Shown piece after piece: positions 17,758 to 25,187 of a stretch of DNA of 44,494 bases (the stretch's first letter is position 1; the number at the start of each line of letters is the position of its first letter). The translations under genes were made by a program, and so were the position numbers. The DNA is from CAYGAW01 sp964347945 (GTDB taxonomy: Bacteria; Chloroflexota; Anaerolineae; UBA7937; B3-Chlor): assembly GCA_964347945.1 (NCBI GenBank), contig CAYGAW010000035.1, positions 1-44,494 of the forward strand. The letters run 5' to 3'. Under the pieces are notes generated by a model. The model saw only the letters and a program-made list of their open reading frames with translations. It was not told the DNA's origin and ran no database searches.

Positions 17758-19497
17758 ATGCCCGTCACCCTTAGAAGATACACCGCTTTCCTGGTCAGAA
17801 TCGCTCTATTGGTGGTCATACTGTTTGGTTCCAACCTGTGGCTGGTCCGCATGCGAGAGTCCATACTCAGCCACCGCTCGGTCCTACAAGGTCAACCCAG
17901 CTTGGAAGGACCGAGTAGTCCCCTTGTGCAACAGGTGGTACTGATTGTGATCAGCGGGCTGAGATACGATGCGTCTTTCCGCATGCCGTTTCTCAACAGC
18001 CTCCGTGATCTAGGGCTCGCTGCCCCGTGCCGGGGCTACTTCCCATCTCACACGCAGACCGCGTGGACAACCCTTGTTAGCGGCGCGGGACCAGAGATCA
18101 ACGATGCTCCGCTGCAGGATCTTCCTGCTGAGGAGCTACGTTTCTTAACCGTGGACGACCTTTTCACGGAGGCGAAACGAGCTGATCTCACGACCGCGCT
18201 GCTCGGCCTTCACTGGTGGAAAAGCCTGATCCCTGCCCGGCTATTGGACGGAAGTCTCTTTGTACCGGAGGCTGGTGCCGAAGCCGACGATACTGTCGTG
18301 GACGCCGCCCTGGACCTCATGGACAGCTTGCGACCCAACTTTCTCCTCGTCCATCTCACCGACGTGGACCGTGCCGCCCGGACCTTCGGCGCAAATAGCC
18401 CGGAGTATCGCGCCGCAGTCGGCCGCGCCGACTCTCACGCCCAAGAAATCGCACAGCACATGAGCCTGACCAGGCACGTCCTCCTAGTAGCCTCCGATCA
18501 TGGGTATCTCAACAGTGGGGGCCACGGGGGAGGAGATGGCGAGGTCCTCTTCACGCCCTTTGTCATGGCTGGGGGTCGTGTGATACCAGCGCATTACGAA
18601 CAGATAAGCCAGGCTGACATCGCCCCCACCATTTCCGCGCTATTGGGATTGGCCGTGCCCAGCGCCGCGCAGGGGGAGATTCTCTTCGATGCCTTGCTCT
18701 TGGACGAAGCAGAGAGCACGGAGAAATGGGTGTCCTGGGCGCGACAGCGAGTGGAGTTGGCCGACCTCTATCTGGAAAGCATCGGCCAGGAACCTTTGGG
18801 TGAGGCGGCCAAGGGCGACGCCGAGATAGCTTACAGCTCCCTGCTGGTCCGGAACTACGGAAGTGCTCGCAGGCTAGCTGAATTCGCGGTGCGAGGCGCC
18901 GACGAGGAGATGATAAGCGGTCGCGCCTCGCGCATCAGGGCCGAGCAACAGCGCCGGTTGCCCTTGGCACTGCTGCCTATCGGGCTTGCCGGGTACCTCC
19001 TCTGGCGCCGCTGGAGCAAGGTGACAGCCGCCCTGCTCGTTTCTGCACTGGCCTCCGCCGTGATCTACAATCTGCTCTACGTCTGGGCAGGTCATCCTTA
19101 TTCCTTCAGTGGCATCGGAGTCTGGGACGCCTTCATGGCGGCTGCCCTCACCCGTATGGGTACAGCTTTGATGCCGGCTGTGTGGATCGTCGCCTGGGCA
19201 GTGTGGCGCGGGCGAAGCAAACCACCACTGGGAGTAGCCGCCACATACTACAGCTTCGCCCTCATCCTCGCACTGCTGCTGGCCCTACCCCTGATAGCGG
19301 GCTTTGTTGTCAATGGGGTTGAGTTGGCGTGGTACATCCCAAATCCTCTTTTCTCCTTCCTGCAAGTCTCTGCACTGGCGCAGTTGGCAGCTGCAGCGTT
19401 GTTGTGCCTCGTTATCCCTCTCGTGACCATTCCCACCGATAGGATAGCCAGATGGGCCTTGGCCAAGGCCCGATCCGCGCAGACATCACAGGCATGA
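17758..19497 (+). CDS. Membrane-anchored AP-superfamily phosphodiesterase/phosphotransferase
   Basis: A 579-residue protein: one N-terminal membrane helix (about 11-30), an extracytoplasmic catalytic domain (about 60-320), and five or so C-terminal membrane helices (from about 395). Catalytic features: VVLIVISGLRYDAS (metal Asp replaced in the usual position, with Asp in LRYDAS), a nucleophile region SHTQTAWTTLVSG (Thr), HLTDVDRAARTFG, ASDHGYLNSGGHGGG and DIAPTISALLGL. The layout, a phosphodiesterase head with a polytopic tail, resembles GPI-ethanolamine-phosphate transferases and related enzymes that act on lipid-linked sugars outside the membrane. AAAGGT precedes the ATG. The next genes on the strand are a radical SAM enzyme, a GT2 and a UPF0104 protein, echoing the module at 4535-8365. 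Confidence 0.78.
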   Translation: MPVTLRRYTAFLVRIALLVVILFGSNLWLVRMRESILSHRSVLQGQPSLEGPSSPLVQQVVLIVISGLRYDASFRMPFLNSLRDLGLAAPCRGYFPSHTQTAWTTLVSGAGPEINDAPLQDLPAEELRFLTVDDLFTEAKRADLTTALLGLHWWKSLIPARLLDGSLFVPEAGAEADDTVVDAALDLMDSLRPNFLLVHLTDVDRAARTFGANSPEYRAAVGRADSHAQEIAQHMSLTRHVLLVASDHGYLNSGGHGGGDGEVLFTPFVMAGGRVIPAHYEQISQADIAPTISALLGLAVPSAAQGEILFDALLLDEAESTEKWVSWARQRVELADLYLESIGQEPLGEAAKGDAEIAYSSLLVRNYGSARRLAEFAVRGADEEMISGRASRIRAEQQRRLPLALLPIGLAGYLLWRRWSKVTAALLVSALASAVIYNLLYVWAGHPYSFSGIGVWDAFMAAALTRMGTALMPAVWIVAWAVWRGRSKPPLGVAATYYSFALILALLLALPLIAGFVVNGVELAWYIPNPLFSFLQVSALAQLAAAALLCLVIPLVTIPTDRIARWALAKARSAQTSQA

Positions 19498-19502
19498 CGA
19501 GG

Positions 19503-19532
19503 TTACCACTTTGGCGACGATTTTGATATAAT
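19503..19532 (+). promoter_or_regulatory. Candidate promoter (TTACCA-18-TATAAT)
   Basis: A perfect TATAAT at 19527-19532 with a 4/6 -35 match (TTACCA, 19503-19508) and an 18-base spacer. It overlaps the TTG at 19532, which argues that the protein starts downstream, at 19571. Confidence 0.55.
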
Positions 19533-19570
19533 TGCCGTACCTGCCCCCTCATGGTGGCGAGGAGAATCCT

Positions 19571-20956
19571 TTGAAAGTCCTACTTATCAACCCCAAAGTC
19601 AACTTGCCCATAGATGTCAGAGCCAGTCCTCCCCTGGGATTGGCCTATCTTGCTGCCATGTCCGAGAGACGTGGCGATACCGCGCGCGTGCTGGACACGG
19701 AGGTGCAGGACACTCGGCTGCAGGAACTCGTCAAGGAGTACCCCCCTGACGTCATCGGCATCACCGCCAATACCATCCAGATCGAGAGCGCTTGGCAGGT
19801 AGCCCAGGAACTGAAGCAGATGACACAGGCCACCATCGTTCTTGGAGGCCCACACCCCACAGTTCTGGCTGCTGAGTCGGTCGAAAGGCCTGAAGTAGAC
19901 CTTGTGGTACGGGGTGAAGGGGAACTCACGTGGGTAGATCTGTGCGAACACTTGGACAAGGGCAAATCTCTGGAGGGAGTCGAGGGCATCACGTATCAGC
20001 GCGATGGGCAAGTCGTCAGCAATCCTGACCGGCCTGTGATTGACGACGTCGATGCGTTGCCCTTCCCCGCCTATCATCTGTTCAGGATGGAGCGCTACAC
20101 CAATCTGCAGCCCACTCTCGACGACGTCGAAGGGGCTAGTTATCCTATCCTCACTTCCCGGGGCTGTCCCTACCGCTGCACCTACTGCTCACAGATTCTC
20201 CCCCGCAAATGGCGCGCACGATCGCCAGAGAATGTAGTCTCCGAGTGGCGATGGCTGGTCAGAGACCTGGGCGCAAAGGAGATAGGCGTCCTCGACGACT
20301 CCTTCAACATAGATCGTCAGCGAGTGTTGGACATCTGTGATCTGATCATCGCCGAGGGGCTGAATCACGTGCCCTGGATCATGATCAACGGCATCCGTGC
20401 CAACCTCGTGGACGAAGAACTGCTGGGCAGGATGCGCGAGGCTGGGTGCATTCGCACCGCCTTTGGGGTAGAAAGCGGGAACCAGCGAGTCCTGGACACC
20501 GTGATAGGCAAGCGCCTGACCTTGGATCAAGTGCGCGCCGCCTTCAAGGCGGCGAAAGCTGTAGGAATGGAGACCATCGGCTTCTTCATCATTGGGCTTC
20601 CGGGCGAAACGGAACAGACGATGGACGACACGATCCATTTCGCCTGCGAACTGGACCCTGTGGTGGCCAACTTCTCCATGGCCACGCCATTCCCGGGCAC
20701 GGAGATGCACAAACAAGTGATGGAAAGCGGAAGGCTACTGGTGAAAGGCTGGGGTGAGTTCGCCTTCTTCGAAAACAAAGCCCAGTTCGAGACAGACGAG
20801 ATGCCAGCGGAGCTGGTGGAGCGCAAGTGGCAGGAAGCCTATCGCCGTTTCTACCTGAGGCCCAGTCGTGTAGCTCACACCCTGCTACGAAAGCGGACCT
20901 GGCTGGAACTGCCCCGCACCGTCCGTATCGCCTGGAAAACGGTGGTGAGTTCGTGA
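19571..20956 (+). CDS. B12-binding-domain radical SAM protein (class B-like)
   Basis: A 461-residue enzyme. The N-terminal cobalamin-binding-like Rossmann domain (about 1-150) reads KVLLINPK, SPPLGLAYLAA, DVIGITANT and LGGPHPT. It is followed by a radical SAM core with the cluster motif CPYRCTYCS (Cys199, 203, 206) and TAFGVESGNQRVLD, then GFFIIGLPGET. Family knowledge: BchE/HpnJ/methylase-like enzymes use an adenosyl radical with or without cobalamin to methylate or rearrange lipids, tetrapyrroles and natural products. I chose TTG 19571 because GGCGAGGAG lies 6-7 bases upstream, the domain begins there (KVLLINPK), and a longer version from 19532 would overlap a -10 box. It precedes a GT2 and a UPF0104 gene, so a lipid or sugar-lipid substrate is plausible. 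Confidence 0.85.
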   Translation: MKVLLINPKVNLPIDVRASPPLGLAYLAAMSERRGDTARVLDTEVQDTRLQELVKEYPPDVIGITANTIQIESAWQVAQELKQMTQATIVLGGPHPTVLAAESVERPEVDLVVRGEGELTWVDLCEHLDKGKSLEGVEGITYQRDGQVVSNPDRPVIDDVDALPFPAYHLFRMERYTNLQPTLDDVEGASYPILTSRGCPYRCTYCSQILPRKWRARSPENVVSEWRWLVRDLGAKEIGVLDDSFNIDRQRVLDICDLIIAEGLNHVPWIMINGIRANLVDEELLGRMREAGCIRTAFGVESGNQRVLDTVIGKRLTLDQVRAAFKAAKAVGMETIGFFIIGLPGETEQTMDDTIHFACELDPVVANFSMATPFPGTEMHKQVMESGRLLVKGWGEFAFFENKAQFETDEMPAELVERKWQEAYRRFYLRPSRVAHTLLRKRTWLELPRTVRIAWKTVVSS

Positions 20957-21013
20957 TCATCCTGTGTTGCGCGCTAGCGCACTTTGATGCGACGCTACTT
21001 CTGAGAGGTATCC

Positions 21014-21973
21014 GTGAGTCGGACTGAGAAGATGCGCTGCAGCGTGGGCATCACAGCCCACAACGAGGAGGCCAACATCGCCAGGCTCCTTGACGCGATG
21101 TTGACCCAGCAACTGGATGAGGTGGAGATCACCGAGATCATCGTGGTGGCCAGCGGTTGCACCGACAACACCTGCGACATAGCAAGAGACTTCGAGGCCA
21201 GGGAACCGCGCATCAAGCTGCTCGTTCAGGAAGAGCGCGAAGGCAAGGTCTCCGCGGTCAATCTCTTCCTCAAGCATGCTCAAGAGGAGATCTGCGTCCT
21301 CGAGAGTGGAGACACCTTGCCTGGCGAGGATAGCGTGGAGAACCTGGTCAAGATGTTCCGCGACCCTGAGGTGGGCATGACCGGGGCGCACAAGGTGCCG
21401 GTGAACGTCCCCGACCAGGTGGTTGGCTACCTATCCCACTTGCGGCTTACTCTGGAGCACTCGCTATGCCTGGAGATCCCACGCCTGGGAGAGATGATCG
21501 CTTTCCGCAAGGTATTCGACGAGATACCGCCCGATGTGGCCATGGACGAGGCCTTTGTCGAAGCGCTGATGATCAAACGTGGCTTGCAGGTACGCTATGC
21601 GCCCGACGCCATGGTGTACAATATGGGTCCCGAGACCTTTAGCGACTTCGTGCGACAGAGGCGCAGGAACTATGCCGGGCATCTACACCTGAAACACAAG
21701 TACGGCTACCGCGTCTCCAGCCTGGACAACGTGCGGGTAGTGCGCCTGGCATTGACAGAGATCTGGCGAGCTACGAGTCACACTGCACGCTTGTTCTACG
21801 TACTGACCGCCCTGGCCGCCATCGAAATCTACTCCCGCATCTTGGGCAGTTACGATTACTACATCAAAGGAGACAGACACGTTGTGTGGGACATGGCCTG
21901 GACGACCAAGGAGGTGGACGAAGCCAGGGTGCAGGCCACCGAGAAGTCGGTGAAGGCATCATCGGAGAAGTAG
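21014..21973 (+). CDS. GT2 family glycosyltransferase
   Basis: A 319-residue GT-A fold transferase: SVGITAHNEEANIARLLDAML, EIIVVASGCTDNT, REGKVSAVNLFL, and a catalytic acidic pair region VLESGDTLPG where the usual DxD is ESGD. There is a membrane-associated amphipathic or single-span C-terminal segment (around LFYVLTALAAIEIY). The start is GTG 21014 with GAGAGG 5 bases upstream. The UPF0104 gene begins 1 base after its stop, so these are translationally coupled. Likely it glycosylates a lipid or polyprenyl carrier on the cytoplasmic side and the UPF0104 protein moves or completes the product. The donor sugar cannot be read. Confidence 0.83.
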   Translation: MSRTEKMRCSVGITAHNEEANIARLLDAMLTQQLDEVEITEIIVVASGCTDNTCDIARDFEAREPRIKLLVQEEREGKVSAVNLFLKHAQEEICVLESGDTLPGEDSVENLVKMFRDPEVGMTGAHKVPVNVPDQVVGYLSHLRLTLEHSLCLEIPRLGEMIAFRKVFDEIPPDVAMDEAFVEALMIKRGLQVRYAPDAMVYNMGPETFSDFVRQRRRNYAGHLHLKHKYGYRVSSLDNVRVVRLALTEIWRATSHTARLFYVLTALAAIEIYSRILGSYDYYIKGDRHVVWDMAWTTKEVDEARVQATEKSVKASSEK

Positions 21974-21974
21974 C

Positions 21975-22967
21975 TTGCGAGACAAGTTGATCACTGCCCT
22001 GAAGATTGTGGTCAGCCTGGGGCTGATCGCGTATCTGTTGAGCCGCGTGGGTTTGCAGCAAGTGGTCGAGGCGATGCGCTCAGCCTCGACCAATTACTTA
22101 TACCTGCTCGTAGCCCTGGCCCTGTACTTCGGGGCGATTACCGTAGGCGCCGTCAAATGGCGGATACTCCTTGGAGCCCAGGAGATTGGGGTTCCTCTTG
22201 GCAATCTGCTCTCCTACACCTTCGTCGGCCTCTTCTTTGGCAATTTCCTGCCCACCAACGTGGGGGGAGACCTGGTACGTGGCTACGATCTTGCCCGTGA
22301 AACTCGGCTTCCTGCGGAGGCCGCCATCTCGGTTCTCGTGGATCGCATGGTGGGCCTCATCGCTTTCGTCTTCGTGGCCGTGGTGATGGCGCTGCTGGTA
22401 GTGTACTCCGCCGGGCAGGTCGCACTGTGGGAGGTCGCCCTGCTCGCCGCGATAGCTCTGCTGGGCCTGTGTGGGGTCTTCGCCGTCCTGCTGAGCGGTC
22501 GAGTGCGCGCCCAGGTAGGGCGTCTCTTCAATCTGGGTCTACTCTCTTCCCTGGCCCCCCTCTACGATAGGTTGTCGACTGCACTGTCAGCCTACAGGCG
22601 TAGCTACGGGACCCTGGCCCAAGGCTTTCTGATCTCCATCCTGGTGCTGACCATCGGCAGTGGGGTGAACTACCTCATCAGCCAGGCCCTGGGGGGCGGC
22701 ATCTCGCTGCTGCACATCTTCCTCTTCACCCCCCTGATCACCTTCGTGCTCTTGATCCCCATTTCCATCGGCGGCATCGGGCTGAATCAGAGCGCGTACG
22801 TCTTCTTCTTCAACCTCGTGGGCGTGCCCGAGGAGAAATCTCTCGCTATTTCCCTCATTATGCAGGCCATCATCATCGTGGCCAGCCTGCCCGGTGGAGT
22901 CCTCTGGTGGCGCCAGCGCTCGGTGCGCCAGCCCGAACCTGCCGCCGAGGCCGTCACAGAGCAGTAG
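21975..22967 (+). CDS. UPF0104 / lysylphosphatidylglycerol-synthase-TM-like membrane protein
   Basis: A 330-residue polytopic membrane protein with seven to eight spans. It has the family hallmarks AVKWRILLGAQ after TM2, GLFFGNFLPTNVGGDLVRGYDL (the conserved NFLPT..GGD motif), SVLVDRMVGLIA, and a late PISIGGIGLNQSAY (GGIG motif). This copy keeps the NFLPTNVGGD motif that the paralogue at 5675-6667 has in divergent form. The start is TTG at 21975, right after the GT2 stop, with GGAGAAG as ribosome site inside the GT2 end. It is the last gene of the 17758-22967 module. Confidence 0.88.
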   Translation: MRDKLITALKIVVSLGLIAYLLSRVGLQQVVEAMRSASTNYLYLLVALALYFGAITVGAVKWRILLGAQEIGVPLGNLLSYTFVGLFFGNFLPTNVGGDLVRGYDLARETRLPAEAAISVLVDRMVGLIAFVFVAVVMALLVVYSAGQVALWEVALLAAIALLGLCGVFAVLLSGRVRAQVGRLFNLGLLSSLAPLYDRLSTALSAYRRSYGTLAQGFLISILVLTIGSGVNYLISQALGGGISLLHIFLFTPLITFVLLIPISIGGIGLNQSAYVFFFNLVGVPEEKSLAISLIMQAIIIVASLPGGVLWWRQRSVRQPEPAAEAVTEQ

Positions 22968-23034
22968 GATCGAGGCGCCGCCAGAAGTAGCCGCAGTCGC
23001 TCGCTTCGCCCTGTCCTCGCTGTGCACGCGCGGA

Positions 23035-23067
23035 GCGCGGTCGCCTGTAATGATGGCTAGCCAGCCC
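23035..23067 (-). repeat. Possible truncated attC-like cassette end
   Basis: On the minus strand GGGCTGGCTA (23067-23058) is the reverse complement of TAGCCAGCCC, found at the start of the next-upstream cassette boundary (24113-24104, minus strand). It is followed by a GC-rich arm ending in CGCGCTCCGCGCG. That is the left half expected of an attC site closing the 23130-24029 gene cassette, with the right half missing. The evidence is suggestive only. Confidence 0.35.
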
Positions 23068-23129
23068 TTCCCCTTGTGCAACAGCCTCTGAACTCCGTTT
23101 GTATGAGGAAGTACTTTGCACTGTAACCA

Positions 23130-24029
23130 TCATTTGCCAGCCATGTGCCGTCTCACAGTAGAAGGATCCAAACCACGAGATCGGCACTTCTGATCAAATC
23201 TGGGATCATTCAGTTCCAAGGCGAAGATAATCTCGCCTATGGAACCCAACCCGAATATCTGGGCTTCACCCTCGGCTTCGGGTACAGTTAGAAGAAAATC
23301 CTGATGTCCAATGCCTATGCCAATGTGCATATCGAGTCCGTCAACGCGTAGGTGACAACAGAACCGAGTCATCGTTCCATCGTGGTCATATTTGTTGTCA
23401 GTCACCCACGAAACACCATAAATCAGAGGTATGTACACGATCTCTTCGCTCGAATCTTCGTAAAACACCTTGCCAGCGCGAAACAAACTTGGTGGAGCAA
23501 ACAATACCCCTCGAATGTCGTCAAAGGGTATAAATGACAGTTCTCTAACCTGGTTCTGATTGCCTAGGTGGATCACTTCCAGACAACCCAGATGTGTTAA
23601 CGATGCATTCCGCAGTTGCCCTTGCAAGTCAGGTGGTCGCTGCCCTGACTGTCCCGCTTCACCCTGCCAAATGTCACAGTGGCGCATTCTGTAAGGACTG
23701 TCTTGTGACAAAAGCCGTTGAACCAACTCTCGACACAATTCATAGGCGGTTAATTTAGGTGCAGAGTAACTTCCTTCCAGATCACCCATCAACTGAGCAC
23801 TACCTTCTTCACTGCTCAGAAGCTCGAGGCAAGTGAGGTGATGCAATCTAAGAGTCTCAGACCATGACAGAGACTCAGGATACCGAGCAAGTAAGGCCGC
23901 TTTCTCATCGGGGTTGTAGGTCCAATAGTTACATTGCAGTTGCATTGCAGGATCCATTGTTGTATTAGCAGGTCTGTCCTTTGCCGCTTCTGGTTGCTTT
24001 GCTTTTCGCTTGCGAAACCGATTGAGCAT
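23130..24029 (-). CDS. Orphan protein with an ImpE-like C-terminal domain
   Basis: A 299-residue protein. Residues 1-40 are a basic, low-complexity leader (RFRKRKAKQP); there is no signal peptide or membrane span. The C-terminal half reads SFIPFDDIRGVLFAPPSLFRAGKVF, then EEIVYIPLIYGVSW and GTMTRF. This follows the order of the ImpE/TagJ family of type VI secretion accessory proteins (hydrophobic-Pro-Phe-x-x-Ile-Arg, Pro-Pro, then a Leu-Pro-x-x-Tyr strand). That similarity is by eye and moderate. No other type VI gene is nearby. Base composition is visibly more AT-rich than the surrounding genes, and it neighbours an integron-type cassette, so it is probably acquired. GGAGATGAACC precedes the ATG at 24029. 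Function unknown. Confidence 0.7.
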   Translation of the reverse strand: MLNRFRKRKAKQPEAAKDRPANTTMDPAMQLQCNYWTYNPDEKAALLARYPESLSWSETLRLHHLTCLELLSSEEGSAQLMGDLEGSYSAPKLTAYELCRELVQRLLSQDSPYRMRHCDIWQGEAGQSGQRPPDLQGQLRNASLTHLGCLEVIHLGNQNQVRELSFIPFDDIRGVLFAPPSLFRAGKVFYEDSSEEIVYIPLIYGVSWVTDNKYDHDGTMTRFCCHLRVDGLDMHIGIGIGHQDFLLTVPEAEGEAQIFGLGSIGEIIFALELNDPRFDQKCRSRGLDPSTVRRHMAGK

Positions 24030-24107
24030 GGTTCATCTCCAAGAGGGATTCGCTCTACAGAATACGATGTGCCGCATCAATGTGCTGAACTTGCTCGACG
24101 TTGGGCT

Positions 24108-24167
24108 GGCTAACGATAGAGTTCAGCCGCCCTCCGAAGGAGGGTCGGCTGGAGCGATTTGTTAGGT
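24108..24167 (-). repeat. attC-like recombination site (60 bp)
   Basis: Read on the minus strand, the site has R'' ACCTAAC (24167-24161), spacer AAATCG, L'' CTCCAGCCG, a 6-bp terminal stem GGAGGG/CCCTCC with a 3-base loop, L' CGGCTGAACT carrying an extra A relative to L'' (an extrahelical base), a spacer and R' GTTAGCC (24114-24108). Size, order of arms, spacers and the one-sided unpaired base match integron attC sites. R' departs from GTTRRRY at one position. Confidence 0.75.
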
Positions 24168-24634
24168 GCGCACGTTAGACGAGTTCAAATAGACCGCCCA
24201 TGGCTGCTGCGATGGAGTTACCAGAAAGCGTCGTCTTCACGTTCACGCACCTGCCGGAGACGGTACTCAGCGATCTTGCGAATCAGATCCTCTGGCAGGG
24301 ACTGGTTGTAGGGAATCTGAAGGGTGCCCTTGGTAGTTTTGTGCTTTTCCAGTTCCTTGCGAAATGGCTCCAACGCCGCCGCTGTTGGCGCGAAGTTGAG
24401 GTGTGCTTTGTGCGCGGAGAAAGCGAACAGGAATCGGGGCTCCACGAAGAAGGGGGTTCCCCACTTGATCGCCTCCTCGGCCTCCGGCGCCACGCTCTTC
24501 AGGATCGCGTACAGCCGGCGCAAATGCGGCTGGCCCTCGCGTGGAGCAGCCCCGATATACTCGGTGATCGTAGTCGGACGCTTGCTTGCCATGTCTCTTG
24601 CCTCAATTACGGACGCATGGTGCCGCGCACCTAA
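24114..24634 (-). mobile_element. Putative integron gene cassette carrying a DUF1801 gene
   Basis: On the minus strand the unit opens with GTTAGGTGCGC (24635-24625) and its closing attC opens with GCGCACCTAAC (24171-24161), the exact 11-base reverse complement. That is the relation expected when a circular cassette is cut between G and TTRRRY. The cassette is about 520 bp, holds one gene in the same direction as attC, and has the usual short non-coding margins. No integrase gene or attI is in the window, so it is a lone or decayed cassette set. Confidence 0.7.
24218..24592 (-). CDS. DUF1801 family (YdhG-like) protein
   Basis: A 124-residue protein matching DUF1801: PHLRRLYAILKSVAPEAEEAIKWGTPFF, then FLFAFSAHKAHLNFAPTAAAL, then KTTKGTLQIPYNQSLPEDLIRKIAEYR. 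The WGTPFF and TTKGTLQIP motifs are diagnostic. Family members (Bacillus YdhG/FrataxinLike among them) have been proposed to bind iron or act as small chaperone-like proteins; their role is not established. The ATG is at 24592. The gene lies alone inside a putative integron cassette with its 3' end 50 bases from the attC-like site, the usual cassette layout. DUF1801 genes are common cassette passengers in general knowledge of environmental integrons, though I cannot check that here. Confidence 0.85.
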   Translation of the reverse strand: MASKRPTTITEYIGAAPREGQPHLRRLYAILKSVAPEAEEAIKWGTPFFVEPRFLFAFSAHKAHLNFAPTAAALEPFRKELEKHKTTKGTLQIPYNQSLPEDLIRKIAEYRLRQVREREDDAFW

Positions 24635-24637
24635 CTA

Positions 24638-24669
24638 CTGATTAGACGGACACGTTTCCATCTAATCAG
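24638..24669. repeat. 9-bp inverted repeat next to the cassette boundary
   Basis: CTGATTAGA (24638-24646) and TCTAATCAG (24661-24669) are exact reverse complements around a 14-base loop that itself contains GGA...TCC. It starts 3 bases beyond the cassette's opening GTTAGGT. It does not have attC R''/L'' organisation; it could be a terminator, a promoter operator or an altered recombination site. Confidence 0.6.
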
Positions 24670-24877
24670 CCGGTCCGGCACACCAAACTGGCCTTTTCCG
24701 CCAATTGCTACATCATGTGCGAACTTGCCCGATTATCCCCCAAACGGCCCGTCAACGTCAAACGGTTCCCAGCGGTCGGTTCTTCGTAAATGCCCCGTAG
24801 ACGAAGAAAACCCCTCTGCGCATCCAAGGTCAACCCAAACACAAGACCCTCTCTAGTTCCATTGTCGTATTTCCGAC

Positions 24878-25070
24878 CTACAAGGGCAGAGCCTTCAAAG
24901 CGTCGGCCAGCACTCTCCCGATGATGGTGTAGACGGGGTAGACGGTGGCGGGCCCCCCCACAGGTTCAAGACAATCTGCGTCTCCCCTACTACGTCGGCA
25001 ATGTAGAAGTGATCGCCACCGTTGGGGGTGGTCTGCAAGGTGGGTAGGTAGAGGACACGCCGTTGCCAGA
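24878..25070 (-). pseudogene. Remnant of an unrecognised gene with a frameshift in a C7 run
   Basis: The 595-base stretch 24593-25187 has no intact gene. On the minus strand a coding-like segment reads VLYLPTLQTTPNGGDHFYIA then DVVGETQIVLNL. After a shift of one base at the seven-C run 24953-24959 it continues as PATVYPVYTIIGRVLADALK and ends ALPL at the TAG 24880-24878. No start codon in frame gives a sensible N-terminus. I do not recognise the family. It may be the truncated end of a gene disrupted when the cassette island formed. Confidence 0.4.
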
Positions 25071-25187
25071 GCCGGCGCGGGTGGGACGACGCGCTTGCAC
25101 GTAAAGCTCCGGTGCTACCTCAGATGAGCATGGAGCAAACCAGGGCTAGAGGCCTTCCGGGGGGTCAGATGATCATAAGAGAAGAAT

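Noticed and set aside
19532..19570. Upstream TTG start for the radical SAM enzyme
   Set aside because: It overlaps a perfect TATAAT and adds residues without family similarity; a good ribosome site serves TTG 19571.
24638..24669. The 9-bp inverted repeat as a second full attC
   Set aside because: It has no R''/L'' arms or spacer arrangement; it is only an inverted repeat next to the cassette boundary.
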